Shown here in pieces: positions 9,375 through 18,695 of a stretch of DNA of 45,684 nt (positions within the stretch are counted from its first letter, which is position 1; each line of letters opens with the position of its first letter). Source of the DNA: Verrucomicrobiota bacterium (lineage in GTDB: Bacteria; Verrucomicrobiota; Verrucomicrobiia; Opitutales; Opitutaceae); the NCBI GenBank assembly GCA_025352985.1, contig JANXRL010000098.1:1-45684 (forward strand), written 5' to 3'. A program made the position numbers and the translations under genes. A model generated the notes under the pieces. The model had not been told where the DNA came from, did no database searches, and saw nothing but the letters and a program-made list of their open reading frames with translations.

Positions 9375-11570
9375 ATGAACACGGCTCGGCTCTCCGCCGA
9401 AACGGAAAAATTGATCCAGCGCGAATCGCTCAACCCCGAGCTCACCCGCGCGCTGCGCGGCATGACCGCGTTCGTCGCCCCGCTCGTCATCTGCCAACTC
9501 GCCGGCATCACCGCCGACGCCTTCTTCGCCGCCATCGGCGCCCAAGTCGTAGCCCTAACCGATGTGCGCGGCGCCTACCGATTTCGACTGGTGATTCTGC
9601 TCGTGGTCGCCGTGATAGTCACCGGCGCGACCCTGCTCGGATCCCTTGCCGAGCCCTACGCCCTCGGCACCGTGCTCGCGGTCGGCGGGCTGGCACTGCT
9701 GTCCGGCCTATGGCGCCACCTGAGCTGGGATTATGGCCCCGGGCTGGGCGTCGCCTCGGCGTTGCTCTTCATCGTCGCGCTCGCGCAGCCGCACGGTCAC
9801 GAACCCGGCTGGCAACACGCCTGCTTCACCCTCGGAGGCGCGCTCTGGGGAATCAGCCTGCAGGCGATGCTCTGGCCTTTCCGCCCGCAGCACGCCCTGC
9901 GGCACGCCGTCGCAGAAAGCTGGATGGCTGTCTCCGAACTTTTTTCTGCGATTCAACCTGCTCCAGCATGGTCCAGGAAGCAACAGGATGAAATCGTCAC
10001 CCATCGCGAACGCGAACTGCGCGCCGTCCTTGACCGCACTTACGTCGCCCTCTCGGCAGCCGAAGGCGGACGCAACGCAGGCTTCGTCATCCATCTCCAA
10101 GAGCTTCAACTCGCGGCAGCGCGGCTAGGCACGAGAGCGGTGACCCTCAACGCCTCGCTGGAAGGCATTTCCGATCATCCCGCCTTCCCCAAACTAGCGG
10201 CAGCCATCGACTCGCTGCTGCTTGCCCTTACCAACCTCACCCGATCAATCGCGCTCACCACCATCACGCACCGCCCGGAAAACTTCGCCCTGTCGGACGT
10301 TCGCCTCAGGCGCTGCTCCCACTTGATTCGCATTCTCTCCGGTCATCTCGACAACATGACGGCGGCCGGCGCCGAAACTGCGATGACGCGGGAAACACTT
10401 CGTCAAATCGACAGCCAGTTACCCGCCATCGAAAAAGCATCGAGGGAAACCGTGGACCGAGGCGGTGCCGGCCCCAGCTTCCCCCTGCGCCTGCCCGACC
10501 TCAGTATATTTTCGCTGCGCGCGCTTTCATCGTGGGTAAACCCATCGCCCCACCCCGATCCGGTGCTAGTGCGGCACACCATGCGCATGATGGCGCTGAC
10601 CATGCTGGGCATGGCGATTTACAAGGGCTTCGACATTCCACGCGGCTACTGGATCGCGCTGACCGTCATCGTCGTGCTCCAGCCCGACTATGGCTCGACT
10701 CGCAAACGCGCGGCCCAGCGCATCCTCGGCACGCTGGCGGGCAGCCTTGTCGCCAGCGCGTTTCTTTGGGTGCGCATGCCATTGCCGCTACTCGACATGC
10801 TCATCGCCGCCACGGTCTTCGGCTTCGCGTATCATCAGAAGCAACGTTACGGCACGGCGGTTTTTTTCATCACGCTGATGCTTGTTCTCCTCACGGAAAC
10901 ATCGTCGGCCGTGCATCTTGATTTCGCCATGGACCGCCTGCTTTGCAGCTTGGGCGGCGGCGCCCTCGCCCTCGTCGGGGCGCTTTTCTTCTGGCCGACA
11001 TGGGAACGCCAGCGGTTTCCCGCAACCATGGCAGCAGCCATAAGCGCCAACCACGTTTACCTGAAAAACGTGAAGGAACTGCTTTTCTCGGGAGGTTCGT
11101 TCGACAGCAAAACGGTGCAAATAAAACGCGCCACCGAAGCCGCCAACAGCGCCGCCGCCGCGTCTCTGCAACGTATGCTGGGCGAGCCCGCCAGCCGGCA
11201 GAACAACATCGAATTCGCCGCCACTCTCGTCCACTCCAACACTCGTATCACCCGCGCCCTCACTGTTCTTATGACCAACATACGGCCGGGCGAACCTCTT
11301 GATGCCCCCGATTTGTCCATCATCGCCGTGAAGACCAGCGGGATCCTGGAATCCATGGCCATGGCGATTGAAACCGAGACGACGGCCTCCGCAGACTTGT
11401 CTTCAAAGCTCGCCGCGCTGGACAGGCTGGAGTCCAGCCCCAAGACCGGACGTCACCAGCTCATCCACCTGCAACTCGGGAAAATCGCCACGGAACTCAG
11501 CGCCATGACGCTCGCCATCTCGCCGTCAAGCGCGGCGGAAAAAGCACAAGCCGAAGCCCAGACAGCTTAA
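9375..11570 (+). CDS. FUSC-family inner-membrane transporter (YccS/AaeB-like)
   Basis: A 731-residue membrane protein with two clusters of hydrophobic helices (about residues 30-170 and 400-535) separated and followed by cytoplasmic regions. The second membrane block has YWIALTVIVVLQPDYGSTRKRAAQRILGT-like sequence, split here as YWIALTVIVVLQPDYG and STRKRAAQRILGT, which is the hallmark of the FUSC superfamily of aromatic-acid or efflux proteins. Family members are thought to export hydroxylated aromatics or act in envelope stress; no substrate can be inferred here. The ATG at 9375 is used; an adjacent TTG would add one residue. Its stop overlaps that of the convergent lipoprotein gene by the shared bases ttaa, so the two transcripts must end close together. 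Confidence 0.8.
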   Translation: MNTARLSAETEKLIQRESLNPELTRALRGMTAFVAPLVICQLAGITADAFFAAIGAQVVALTDVRGAYRFRLVILLVVAVIVTGATLLGSLAEPYALGTVLAVGGLALLSGLWRHLSWDYGPGLGVASALLFIVALAQPHGHEPGWQHACFTLGGALWGISLQAMLWPFRPQHALRHAVAESWMAVSELFSAIQPAPAWSRKQQDEIVTHRERELRAVLDRTYVALSAAEGGRNAGFVIHLQELQLAAARLGTRAVTLNASLEGISDHPAFPKLAAAIDSLLLALTNLTRSIALTTITHRPENFALSDVRLRRCSHLIRILSGHLDNMTAAGAETAMTRETLRQIDSQLPAIEKASRETVDRGGAGPSFPLRLPDLSIFSLRALSSWVNPSPHPDPVLVRHTMRMMALTMLGMAIYKGFDIPRGYWIALTVIVVLQPDYGSTRKRAAQRILGTLAGSLVASAFLWVRMPLPLLDMLIAATVFGFAYHQKQRYGTAVFFITLMLVLLTETSSAVHLDFAMDRLLCSLGGGALALVGALFFWPTWERQRFPATMAAAISANHVYLKNVKELLFSGGSFDSKTVQIKRATEAANSAAAASLQRMLGEPASRQNNIEFAATLVHSNTRITRALTVLMTNIRPGEPLDAPDLSIIAVKTSGILESMAMAIETETTASADLSSKLAALDRLESSPKTGRHQLIHLQLGKIATELSAMTLAISPSSAAEKAQAEAQTA

Positions 11571-12067
11571 AGCGAAAGCTCCTTGAAATCCGGGGTCTGG
11601 AAAGTATGCGGCAATCCGCGCGGATCAGCCATTTTCTGGAGGTAGGCACTGCCAGGATGCTCCTTGAGTTTCTGCTGTAAAAATTTCACCGCCTCGCCTG
11701 TATTTCCCTGCAGGGCCATCACCCAAGCCTTCTGACCAAGGTCCTTTTCATCATTTTCGTTTTTATAACGCTCGTCGATGAACCCGAGGGCCTTTTTGTA
11801 AGCTTCGCGCGCGCCGTCTTGGTTGTCCTGACGCTTGCGCGCCATGCCGAGAGCAACCCAGTATTCGGGATAATCCTCGCGCAGCACGATCGCTTTTTTA
11901 AAAAGTTCTTCGGCGCGCGAATATTCGCGTATCTGCATGGAAAACTGCGCCTCGCTGATGAGGTTCTCCGCCTTCAGCTTGTCGCCGGCGGAGACGACCT
12001 TCGGTTTGCCTTTGCAGCCGCCCAGCAAGGCGACGAAGACACAGATGAGCAGGAGTAGTCGTTTCAT
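11567..12067 (-). CDS. TPR-repeat lipoprotein
   Basis: A 166-residue lipoprotein. The N-terminus MKRLLLLICVFVALLGGC is a signal peptide ending in a lipobox, with the acylated cysteine at residue 18. The remainder contains tetratricopeptide-like helices (SRAEELFKKAIVLREDYPEYW, then GAREAYKKALGF and GEAVKFLQQKLKEHP). It follows the pilus/secretion ATPase by 14 bases on the same strand, so a role as an outer-membrane pilotin or assembly factor comparable to PilF/PilW is an inference from context. It has no visible catalytic residues. It converges on the FUSC gene with overlapping stop codons. Confidence 0.75.
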   Translation of the reverse strand: MKRLLLLICVFVALLGGCKGKPKVVSAGDKLKAENLISEAQFSMQIREYSRAEELFKKAIVLREDYPEYWVALGMARKRQDNQDGAREAYKKALGFIDERYKNENDEKDLGQKAWVMALQGNTGEAVKFLQQKLKEHPGSAYLQKMADPRGLPHTFQTPDFKELSL

Positions 12068-12081
12068 AAAATTTCAACCAA

Positions 12082-13797
12082 TCACAAATCCGCCGGCACC
12101 GTGGAGATGGCTTCCTCGATCGTGGTCAATCCCATCTTCACCTTGAGCAAGGAATCTTGATGCAGGGTCTGCATCCCTGCGCGCATGGCGATTTTTTTAA
12201 GCTCGGAGGTTTCCATGCCCTTGTTGATACCCTCGATCAACTCCTCGTTCGTGACCATCAGTTCATGGATGCCCACGCGGCCTTTGTAGCCGGAGCTGCC
12301 ACACTTCGGGCAGCCCTTGGGATTGGCCTTGGGAATCGGACCGCTCCAGCCGATGGCCTTCTCCAGGATTTCTATTTCCCGCGGAGTAGGATCGACAGTC
12401 AGCTTGCACTGCTTGCACACGCGGCGCATGAGACGCTGGGCGCACACGCACAGGAGCGACGACGAGATCATAAACGGCTCGACTCCCATGTCGGTAAGGC
12501 GGGCGACGGTGCTGGGCGCGTCGTTAGTGTGCAGCGTGGAGATGAGCAAATGGCCGGTGAGCGCGGCCTCGACGGCGATGTTGGCGGTTTCCTTGTCTCG
12601 AATTTCGCCCACGAGAATGATGTCGGGGTCCTGACGGAGAAAGGCGCGCAGCGCGCTGGCAAACGTGAGGCCGATCTGCCGGTGCATCTGCATCTGGTTG
12701 ATGCCTGCGAGGGTGTATTCGATCGGGTCCTCGGCGGTGCGGATGACGAGCTCAGGGGAATTGATTTCGTTAAGCGCAGAATAGAGCGTCATGGACTTGC
12801 CGGAGCCCGTCGGCCCGCAATGCAGGATCATGCCGTAAGGCTGCGTGATGACCTCGCGATACTTTCTAAGATTCTCCTCAGAAAAACCTAGGGCGGTCAT
12901 GGGCAGCGTGGACTTCTGCTTGTCGAGGATACGCATCACCACTCCTTCGCCGTAGTTAAGCGGCGCGGTCGAGACGCGCAGGTCTATGTCCACACCCTTC
13001 TTAGTGTATTGCTTGAAAACGATGCGGCCGTCCTGCGGCAACCGGCGCTCCGCGATGTCGAGGTTGCACATGATCTTAAAGCGCGCGACGAGCGCGGGAC
13101 CGACCTTCGCGGGGAGACGGAGTTTTTCCTGACAAACACCATCGATGCGGTAGCGGACAACCAGATCCTTCTCCTGCGGCTCGATATGGATATCGGAGGT
13201 GCCCGCGTAATAGGCGTCCTCAATGATACGAGTGGAAAGCTGCAGGATGGGTCCCGAATCTTCGGTGACGTCCTCGACTTCCCCTTCGGTTCCCTCGGCC
13301 GCGCCAAACTCGACGCCAATCTCCCTGACAACGTCATCAAAACCTGCGGAACGCTGCTGGGAGTTGTCTTTGACGAATTTGTCGCGGATATCCTTGGCCC
13401 GGCCGAGCAAACGGACGACGCGCTTGCCAGTCATTTCCTGAATCTTCGCCGGCACCGTCACCTCGAAGGGATTGGCGAAGGCGACCAGCAAGATCTCGCC
13501 CACCTGCCCGACGGGCATCACCAGGTTCTCCAGGCAAAACTCCTGCGGGATGCGCTCAAACGTCTGCGGTGTCATCCGGTAGCGCGCGACGTTGAACGGC
13601 GCGAGGCCGGCCGCACGCGCGCGGGCGACGAAAATCTGCAGCTCCGTGAGCCGGTATTCATCAAGAAGCAGCTTATCAAGGGCATCGCCGCTTAGGTCGG
13701 CGGGATGCTTGGTAAGCGCGGAACGCTGGTCCTCCGTAAGCCGCCCGCTTTCGACCAGCTTGGCTACTATCTGGGACTGGATTTTTCCGAGTGGCAT
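12082..13797 (-). CDS. GspE/PilB-type assembly ATPase
   Basis: A 571-residue hexameric secretion/pilus-extension ATPase of the GspE/PilB/MshE family acting at the inner membrane. The first 150 residues form an N-terminal T2SSE-N-like domain. [15 protein letters not shown] is Walker [11 protein letters not shown] is Walker [12 protein letters not shown] is the His box, and the four cysteines in CKQCK and CPKCG near the C-terminus form the zinc motif typical of extension ATPases rather than PilT. It powers a type IV pilus or type II secretion pseudopilus whose other parts are not in the window. It is downstream of a free-standing N-domain gene (5-base gap) and upstream of the TPR lipoprotein. 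Confidence 0.9.
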   Translation of the reverse strand: MPLGKIQSQIVAKLVESGRLTEDQRSALTKHPADLSGDALDKLLLDEYRLTELQIFVARARAAGLAPFNVARYRMTPQTFERIPQEFCLENLVMPVGQVGEILLVAFANPFEVTVPAKIQEMTGKRVVRLLGRAKDIRDKFVKDNSQQRSAGFDDVVREIGVEFGAAEGTEGEVEDVTEDSGPILQLSTRIIEDAYYAGTSDIHIEPQEKDLVVRYRIDGVCQEKLRLPAKVGPALVARFKIMCNLDIAERRLPQDGRIVFKQYTKKGVDIDLRVSTAPLNYGEGVVMRILDKQKSTLPMTALGFSEENLRKYREVITQPYGMILHCGPTGSGKSMTLYSALNEINSPELVIRTAEDPIEYTLAGINQMQMHRQIGLTFASALRAFLRQDPDIILVGEIRDKETANIAVEAALTGHLLISTLHTNDAPSTVARLTDMGVEPFMISSSLLCVCAQRLMRRVCKQCKLTVDPTPREIEILEKAIGWSGPIPKANPKGCPKCGSSGYKGRVGIHELMVTNEELIEGINKGMETSELKKIAMRAGMQTLHQDSLLKVKMGLTTIEEAISTVPADL

Positions 13798-13802
13798 GAG
13801 TT

Positions 13803-14318
13803 TTAGGCGGCAGGTTTAGCAGGCGCGTTACCACTGCGCTCAGTATCGATTTTCTCAAAGGCATCGGCCAACATTTCCAACGTCGTGCCGAACCAGATAA
13901 TGGGTCCGCCCAGTTGTTTTTCCCAGTAAGTGCGCACGGCCGGACTCAAATAATAGGCAGTGGCGATAAAAAACATGTCTTCCTCGCGGTCAAAGGGCAG
14001 CGTCCATGTCGCCCAGCAAGCGCCCAAATCAAGGGTTTTCCTCAAATCCTCCGACAGATCGTAGGAACGCAAATCAACCAGTCCGACACCCCGTTCGTCC
14101 GCGACATACTGGAGAACATCTTCTTCGCGGAGGACCTTCAACTCGTAGGCCAGGATGCCGAGCACTGTGCTCTGGCGAGGATTGTCGGTGGCCACGAGTT
14201 CCAGAAGCCGTTCGTTGGCCGCCTCAAGACTCTCGATCTTGACCAGATTCGCTTCGACGAGATTAGCGCCCAACAAACGGTTGGCGCGCATGAGCAGGGA
14301 ACGGTGTTCGGGACTCAT
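13803..14318 (-). CDS. Stand-alone GspE/MshE N-terminal-domain protein
   Basis: A 171-residue soluble protein resembling the N-terminal domain of type II secretion/type IV pilus ATPases: [38 protein letters not shown]-like sequence, here spread over residues 53-91, with the usual helix-turn-helix pattern and a following alpha/beta part ([16 protein letters not shown]). In related proteins this domain contacts the inner-membrane platform or binds cyclic di-GMP; I cannot confirm the cyclic di-GMP residues. The gene directly precedes the full ATPase, which already has its own copy of the domain, so it may act as a regulator or as a mixed-oligomer partner. Function is inferred. Confidence 0.6.
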   Translation of the reverse strand: MSPEHRSLLMRANRLLGANLVEANLVKIESLEAANERLLELVATDNPRQSTVLGILAYELKVLREEDVLQYVADERGVGLVDLRSYDLSEDLRKTLDLGACWATWTLPFDREEDMFFIATAYYLSPAVRTYWEKQLGGPIIWFGTTLEMLADAFEKIDTERSGNAPAKPAA

Positions 14319-14329
14319 GGTGATTCAGT

Positions 14330-15358
14330 TCAGGCGATGGCTTTTTTGATGAGTTTCGGGTTTCCACCGTTGGCGATCACCCGCTTGCGCAGGGCCTGTT
14401 TCAGTTCCTCAAGGCCGTCGCCGGTGAGGCAGGAAATTTCTATGATGTCCACCTTATGGCGGCGCTTGAACTTGGCGAGATTGGCCTTGGCGGCGGCGAC
14501 GTCCATTTTGTTGGCCACCACAACGCGTGGTTTTTTGAGCAGCGAGGCGTCATACAGCTCGAGCTCGCTCGTCAACGTGGCGTAGTCCTCGCGCGGGTCG
14601 CGGTCGTCCACCCCCGCCATGTCGATGAGGAACATGAGCAACGTGCAGCGCTCGATGTGCCGGAGGAACCGGTGGCCGAGCCCGCGGTTTTCGCTGGCGC
14701 CCTCGATCAAGCCGGGCACGTCGGCCAGGAGCAGGCGGTCGTAGGTTTTCGGATATTCGATCACGCCGATCTGCGGGTGCAGCGTGGTGAACGGATAGGC
14801 GGCGGTCTTCGGACGCGCCTTGGTGATGCGCGTGGTGAGCGAGGATTTACCGGCGTTGGGAAAGCCCACGAGACCAATGTCGGCGATGCTCTTAAGCACG
14901 AGTCGGAATTTACCGATTTCCCCATCGTGCCCGGGGTTGGCGCGTTTCGGAGCGCGGTTGGTAGGTGTCTTGAAGTGGGTGTTGCCCCAGCCACCGTTGC
15001 CGCCCTTGCAGAGCGCGATTTCCTGGCCGTCCTCGATGACCTCGGCGACGACCTTGCCGGTCTCCTCGTCGATCACGACGGTGCCGAGCGGCATCTTCAT
15101 GATGCAATGTTCGCCTTCTTTGCCGTGACAATCTGAGCCCTGGCCGTGCTCGCCTTGCTCGGCCTTCCAGTGCGGCTTGTATTTGTAATCGATGAGATTG
15201 TTGACGTCGTCGTCGCCCACGAGAATGACGTCGCCCCCGCGGCCGCCGTCGCCGCCGTTGGGTCCGCCCCAAGGCTCATATTTTTCCCGTCGGAAGCTTA
15301 TGCACCCGCGGCCACCGTCACCGGCTTGAACTTTGATCACGCACTCGTCGACAAACAT
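14330..15358 (-). CDS. obgE: Obg/CgtA ribosome-assembly GTPase
   Basis: Obg GTPase (342 residues) acts in 50S subunit maturation and stringent-response control. The N-terminal glycine-rich Obg fold (residues 1-160) shows MFVDECVIKVQAGDGGRG, SFRREKYEP, GGPNGGDGGRGG and GGNGGWGNTHF. The G domain follows with GFPNAGKSSL (G1), the switch region AAYPFTTL, DVPGLIEGA (G3), NKMD (G4) and a SCLTGDG-type G5. There is no C-terminal OCT extension beyond the G domain. The ATG at 15358 is used because Obg proteins start with F-x-D; six extra codons upstream lack support. It lies between the MshEN gene (11-base gap) and the ftsZ-linked secreted protein gene. Confidence 0.96.
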   Translation of the reverse strand: MFVDECVIKVQAGDGGRGCISFRREKYEPWGGPNGGDGGRGGDVILVGDDDVNNLIDYKYKPHWKAEQGEHGQGSDCHGKEGEHCIMKMPLGTVVIDEETGKVVAEVIEDGQEIALCKGGNGGWGNTHFKTPTNRAPKRANPGHDGEIGKFRLVLKSIADIGLVGFPNAGKSSLTTRITKARPKTAAYPFTTLHPQIGVIEYPKTYDRLLLADVPGLIEGASENRGLGHRFLRHIERCTLLMFLIDMAGVDDRDPREDYATLTSELELYDASLLKKPRVVVANKMDVAAAKANLAKFKRRHKVDIIEISCLTGDGLEELKQALRKRVIANGGNPKLIKKAIA

Positions 15359-15432
15359 GGGATCGATGGTGCACAAAGAATCACGCTTGCCAAGGGGTGC
15401 GTTTGAAAACGCCCGGAAAATCGCAAGTCAGG

Positions 15433-16176
15433 TCAGTCCGCCTCCACTATCTGCTTCAACGACAACCGGCGCTGCGCGGACGTAAGTTGATCGGTATCCC
15501 TGTGGTTCTCCGCAAAACTATACAAAACCCACTCCGGAAATCTAACATCTCTCTCATTGGCCAGGACAAGTTTGGTGCCGGAAAAGGTGAGCAGATTATA
15601 GACCCAGTAATTATGCTGCCGACCGTCCTTGCCCACGTTTCCTTGGACGAAAGATGTATGCACCAAATAAAGCCGCCCGTTAAGCTCGATGAAATCGGAC
15701 GGCTCCGCGGCCCAGCAGGAAACAAAGATCCTGACGTAGCCGCCCGAAGCCGATAACAGAAAAGTGATCCACGCGGTCTGTGACGCGAGTCCACAGCCCC
15801 CAGAATGGGTGATGACGGCATAATCCAAAAGGCCGTCGGCGTTGAAGTCGGCCGCGTAAACGCCCGCGCCCATCGCCGCGCTGCCATAGCCCTCGAGCGG
15901 CCCGGAAAATATTCTTTTACCATCACGCAAAAGCTTCAGCTCCGCCGTCCCGTCGGCCGCCCAGTTGATCCTGAGATTAGTGATTTTCTCCGCCCGATGG
16001 ACAAACTCGTCGCTTCGCGGCACCGCGGGATATGCGCTGTAATCCAAAGCCAAGACGATCAGCGGGGACGGCTGCACGGACTCGCCCGGCTCGAAGGGAC
16101 CATGTTGCCAAGGAACCGCATGGGCATCCGCCGCCGATAGCAATAAACCAAGCCCCAGCAAAACGCGTGCGATCAC
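15433..16176 (-). CDS. Secreted protein with FG-GAP-like segment, coupled to ftsZ
   Basis: A 247-residue protein that I do not recognise as a family member. It starts with a signal peptide (residues 1-20, ending in ADAHA). A calcium-loop-like VYAADFNADGLLDYAV sits at about 108-123, as in FG-GAP/VCBS repeats, and the rest is rich in aromatic beta-strand segments. Only two cysteines follow the signal peptide and there is no catalytic motif I can name. Its GTG start overlaps the ftsZ stop (GTGA at 16173-16176), so it is the last coupled gene of the division cluster; the protein itself should be periplasmic. A link to division is suggested only by position. Confidence 0.65.
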   Translation of the reverse strand: MIARVLLGLGLLLSAADAHAVPWQHGPFEPGESVQPSPLIVLALDYSAYPAVPRSDEFVHRAEKITNLRINWAADGTAELKLLRDGKRIFSGPLEGYGSAAMGAGVYAADFNADGLLDYAVITHSGGCGLASQTAWITFLLSASGGYVRIFVSCWAAEPSDFIELNGRLYLVHTSFVQGNVGKDGRQHNYWVYNLLTFSGTKLVLANERDVRFPEWVLYSFAENHRDTDQLTSAQRRLSLKQIVEAD

Positions 16177-17474
16177 AGCGCCAACTTGATGCCCTTGCGC
16201 AAATAGGTGGGAACATCGAGGTCCTGTCCCTCAAAAAGATTCCTGTCGGTCTTGTCGAAATAACCGCGACGCTCGATTTCACCGAAGGTGAACTCATCCT
16301 GTGCGGTGCTCGTGCTGCTTTCGGCATCACCAGGCTGGGAGGGCCCGGCGGTGGTCGTCGGGAAAACCCCGGCCGACGCCAGCGGTGCGGTCGAGGTGAT
16401 CGGCAGCTCGTCAGTGCGGGCCTGCGACTGGGGTTGGGCCAGCGGGCGGGTGGGACGCGCCAGCGTGGAGGGTCGGCGCACACCGCCGCCGCGGCCGCCG
16501 ACATCGCTCGTGCCAAGCACAACCAGCTCGACCTTGCCCTGCATGTCCTCGTCGATGACCGCTCCCATGATGACGTGGGACTCGCGACCAAAACGCTCGG
16601 TCACGGCGGTCATGATTTCGTTGACCTTGGGCAGCGTGAGATCGGTGCCGCCGACGATGTTCACGAGCAGGCGGTCGGCCTTGCGCGCGAATTCTGGCGT
16701 GGCGAGAAGCGGGCAGAGCTTGATGCTATCAATAGCTTCCGCGACGGCGTTTTCACCGGCGCCTGAACCGAGGCCGAACAGAGTTTTCCCGCTGCGCGTG
16801 TGGAACGCTTGGCGCAACGTGGCGAAATCGATGTTGATGAGTCCGGTGCGGAACAGCATCGACCAGATTGATTTCACGCCGCGGCCGATCCACTCGTCCG
16901 CCCTGGCGAAGGAGTCGAGGGCAGTCTCGCCTTCGGCCGCCTCTTGGAGAAGGATGTCGTTGGGCAGCGGAATGACCGCGTCGCAGACCTTGCGCAGCGC
17001 GATGAGGCCGTCTTCGGCCTGCTTGACGCGGCGGCCTCCCTCGAAGCTGAACGGCATGGTGACAAACGCGATGACCAGCGCGCCGGACTCGGAGGCGATC
17101 TCGGCGACCGTCGGAGCCGCGCCGCTGCCGGTGCCGCCGCCCATGCCGGCGACGAGAAACACAAGGTCGCAATCCTTCACAACGGCGGAGATTTTCTCGC
17201 GGTCGGCTTCGGCGGCATCGTGACCGAGGTCGGGATCACCGCCAGCGCCGAGACCGCGTGTCACGGAAGAGCCGATGAGCACCTTGTCCTGGACCGGAGA
17301 GTTGGCGAGCGCCTGATGGTCGGTGTTGATGACCGCCATCTGGAGGCGGTCGAGGTTTTCCATCTTGAGACGGTCAACCGCGTTGGAGCCGGCGCCGCCG
17401 ACGCCCACGACCTTGATCGCGATCGTGCGGTCGGTGAGGATTTCGTGGGAGAGAGGAAGTTCGCTGGGATTCAT
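16173..17474 (-). CDS. ftsZ: Cell-division tubulin FtsZ (divergent T7 loop)
   Basis: FtsZ (433 residues) polymerises at midcell with GTP and recruits the division machinery. The nucleotide signature GGGTGSG is at 112-118 and VGVGGAGSNAVDR at 23-35. A long linker follows residue 335, and the C-terminal tail DVPTYLRKGIKL is the binding peptide for FtsA. The T7 loop, normally N-x-D-F-A-D, reads NIDFAT (214-219), so the second aspartate that helps GTP hydrolysis in the neighbouring subunit is threonine; nearby helices also differ from typical FtsZ (KSIWSMLFRTG). It is preceded by ftsA (12-base gap) and overlaps the downstream secreted-protein gene. Confidence 0.95.
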   Translation of the reverse strand: MNPSELPLSHEILTDRTIAIKVVGVGGAGSNAVDRLKMENLDRLQMAVINTDHQALANSPVQDKVLIGSSVTRGLGAGGDPDLGHDAAEADREKISAVVKDCDLVFLVAGMGGGTGSGAAPTVAEIASESGALVIAFVTMPFSFEGGRRVKQAEDGLIALRKVCDAVIPLPNDILLQEAAEGETALDSFARADEWIGRGVKSIWSMLFRTGLINIDFATLRQAFHTRSGKTLFGLGSGAGENAVAEAIDSIKLCPLLATPEFARKADRLLVNIVGGTDLTLPKVNEIMTAVTERFGRESHVIMGAVIDEDMQGKVELVVLGTSDVGGRGGGVRRPSTLARPTRPLAQPQSQARTDELPITSTAPLASAGVFPTTTAGPSQPGDAESSTSTAQDEFTFGEIERRGYFDKTDRNLFEGQDLDVPTYLRKGIKLAL

Positions 17475-17486
17475 GGCGGCCTTGGA

Positions 17487-18695
17487 TTAAGCGGTGGCGA
17501 AAAGTTTTCCGATCCAGTTGGAGGTCTTGCGGCGCGTGGTGGCGCCGGTCTCGGCGCGGGAGCTGAGCCCGTATTGGAGCAGGCCGAGCACGCTGCTGAA
17601 CGCGGGATCACGCAGATTTTCCGCGACCCACCCGGGAGCCTCGCCGAGGCGGGCCTGCACGCCGAAGACCTTGGCGGCGGCCTCGTCGATGCCGGGGAGC
17701 TTGGCCGTGCCACCGGTGAGAATGACACCGGACGCCGTCTTTTCGGCCGAGAAAGCGGGACCCAGTTTTTTCTTAACGACTTCGAAGATTTCCCAGACGC
17801 GAGCCGAGGTGACCTGTTCGATGCCGTAGCGCGAAAACTGGCGGTCGCCGATGGCGAAATCACCGTTGAGCCAGACTTTTTCCGCACGGTCCTTGGTGAC
17901 GACCGTGGCGCGGCCGAAGCGGAGCTTGAGTTTCTCGGCCTGGCCTTCGGTAAGGCGGAGGCCGAGGCTGAGATCGTTGGTGAGATGACCGCCGCCCACC
18001 GGCACCACGCCGGTCATCTGGGCGCTGCCGTCGCGGTAAAGAACGAAGTCGGTCGTGCCCGCGCCAATGTCGATCACGAGCGCGCCGTTCTGGCGGTCTT
18101 CCGGAGAGGCCAGCACCGTGCCCGAGGCCAGACTGGAAAGGATGAGCTCGGCGACGCGCACGTTAAATCCGCGGATGACGTGGATGTTGTCGGCGATTTT
18201 CCCCTCGGGTCCGTGCACCGTCCAGTAACCGGCTTCGAGACGTTGCCCGACGAGATGAAGCGGATCGGGCACGATGCGGCCATCGAGGCGGTAGGGACGG
18301 CGGAGATGGTGAACCACCATGCGTCCGTCGGGGAGGTTTTTGGATTTCGCAAGACGGCAGACCGTGTCGATGTCGAGCGCGCTGACCATGTTGTCGGCGG
18401 AGGAAACGTTGACGGCGGCCTCGTTGTAAAAGCCTTCGAGGTGCCCGCCGGACTGCGCGAGATAAACCTCGTCGATGCGCGTGCCGGCGCTCTGTTCGGC
18501 CGCGATGAGCGCGGCGTGGGTGGCTTCGCTGGCAGCCTTGAAGTCGGCCACCGCACCCTTGATGACGCCGCGAGACTGGCATTCGCCGACGCCGATGATA
18601 TGAAGGGCGCGATCTTGGGAGAGCTCGCCGATGAGCACGCTGACCTTAGACGTGCCGATCTCGACGGCACCGATGAACTTGTTTCTAGAAATCAC
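17487..18695 (-). CDS. ftsA: Cell-division actin-like ATPase FtsA
   Basis: FtsA anchors FtsZ to the membrane. The actin-like fold is visible as GAVEIGTSKVSVLIGE (phosphate 1), LVIDIGAGTTDFVLYRDG (phosphate 2), and VILTGGTAKLPGIDE (adenosine). The C-terminus TSNWIGKLFATA is the amphipathic membrane-targeting helix. The GTG at 18695 gives 402 residues and begins VISRNKFIGAVEIGTS as in homologues; an in-frame ATG at 18812 adds 39 basic, unconserved residues. With the GTG, the gene overlaps the end of ftsQ by 11 bases, consistent with coupling. No clear ribosome-binding site precedes it. Confidence 0.92.
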   Translation of the reverse strand: MISRNKFIGAVEIGTSKVSVLIGELSQDRALHIIGVGECQSRGVIKGAVADFKAASEATHAALIAAEQSAGTRIDEVYLAQSGGHLEGFYNEAAVNVSSADNMVSALDIDTVCRLAKSKNLPDGRMVVHHLRRPYRLDGRIVPDPLHLVGQRLEAGYWTVHGPEGKIADNIHVIRGFNVRVAELILSSLASGTVLASPEDRQNGALVIDIGAGTTDFVLYRDGSAQMTGVVPVGGGHLTNDLSLGLRLTEGQAEKLKLRFGRATVVTKDRAEKVWLNGDFAIGDRQFSRYGIEQVTSARVWEIFEVVKKKLGPAFSAEKTASGVILTGGTAKLPGIDEAAAKVFGVQARLGEAPGWVAENLRDPAFSSVLGLLQYGLSSRAETGATTRRKTSNWIGKLFATA

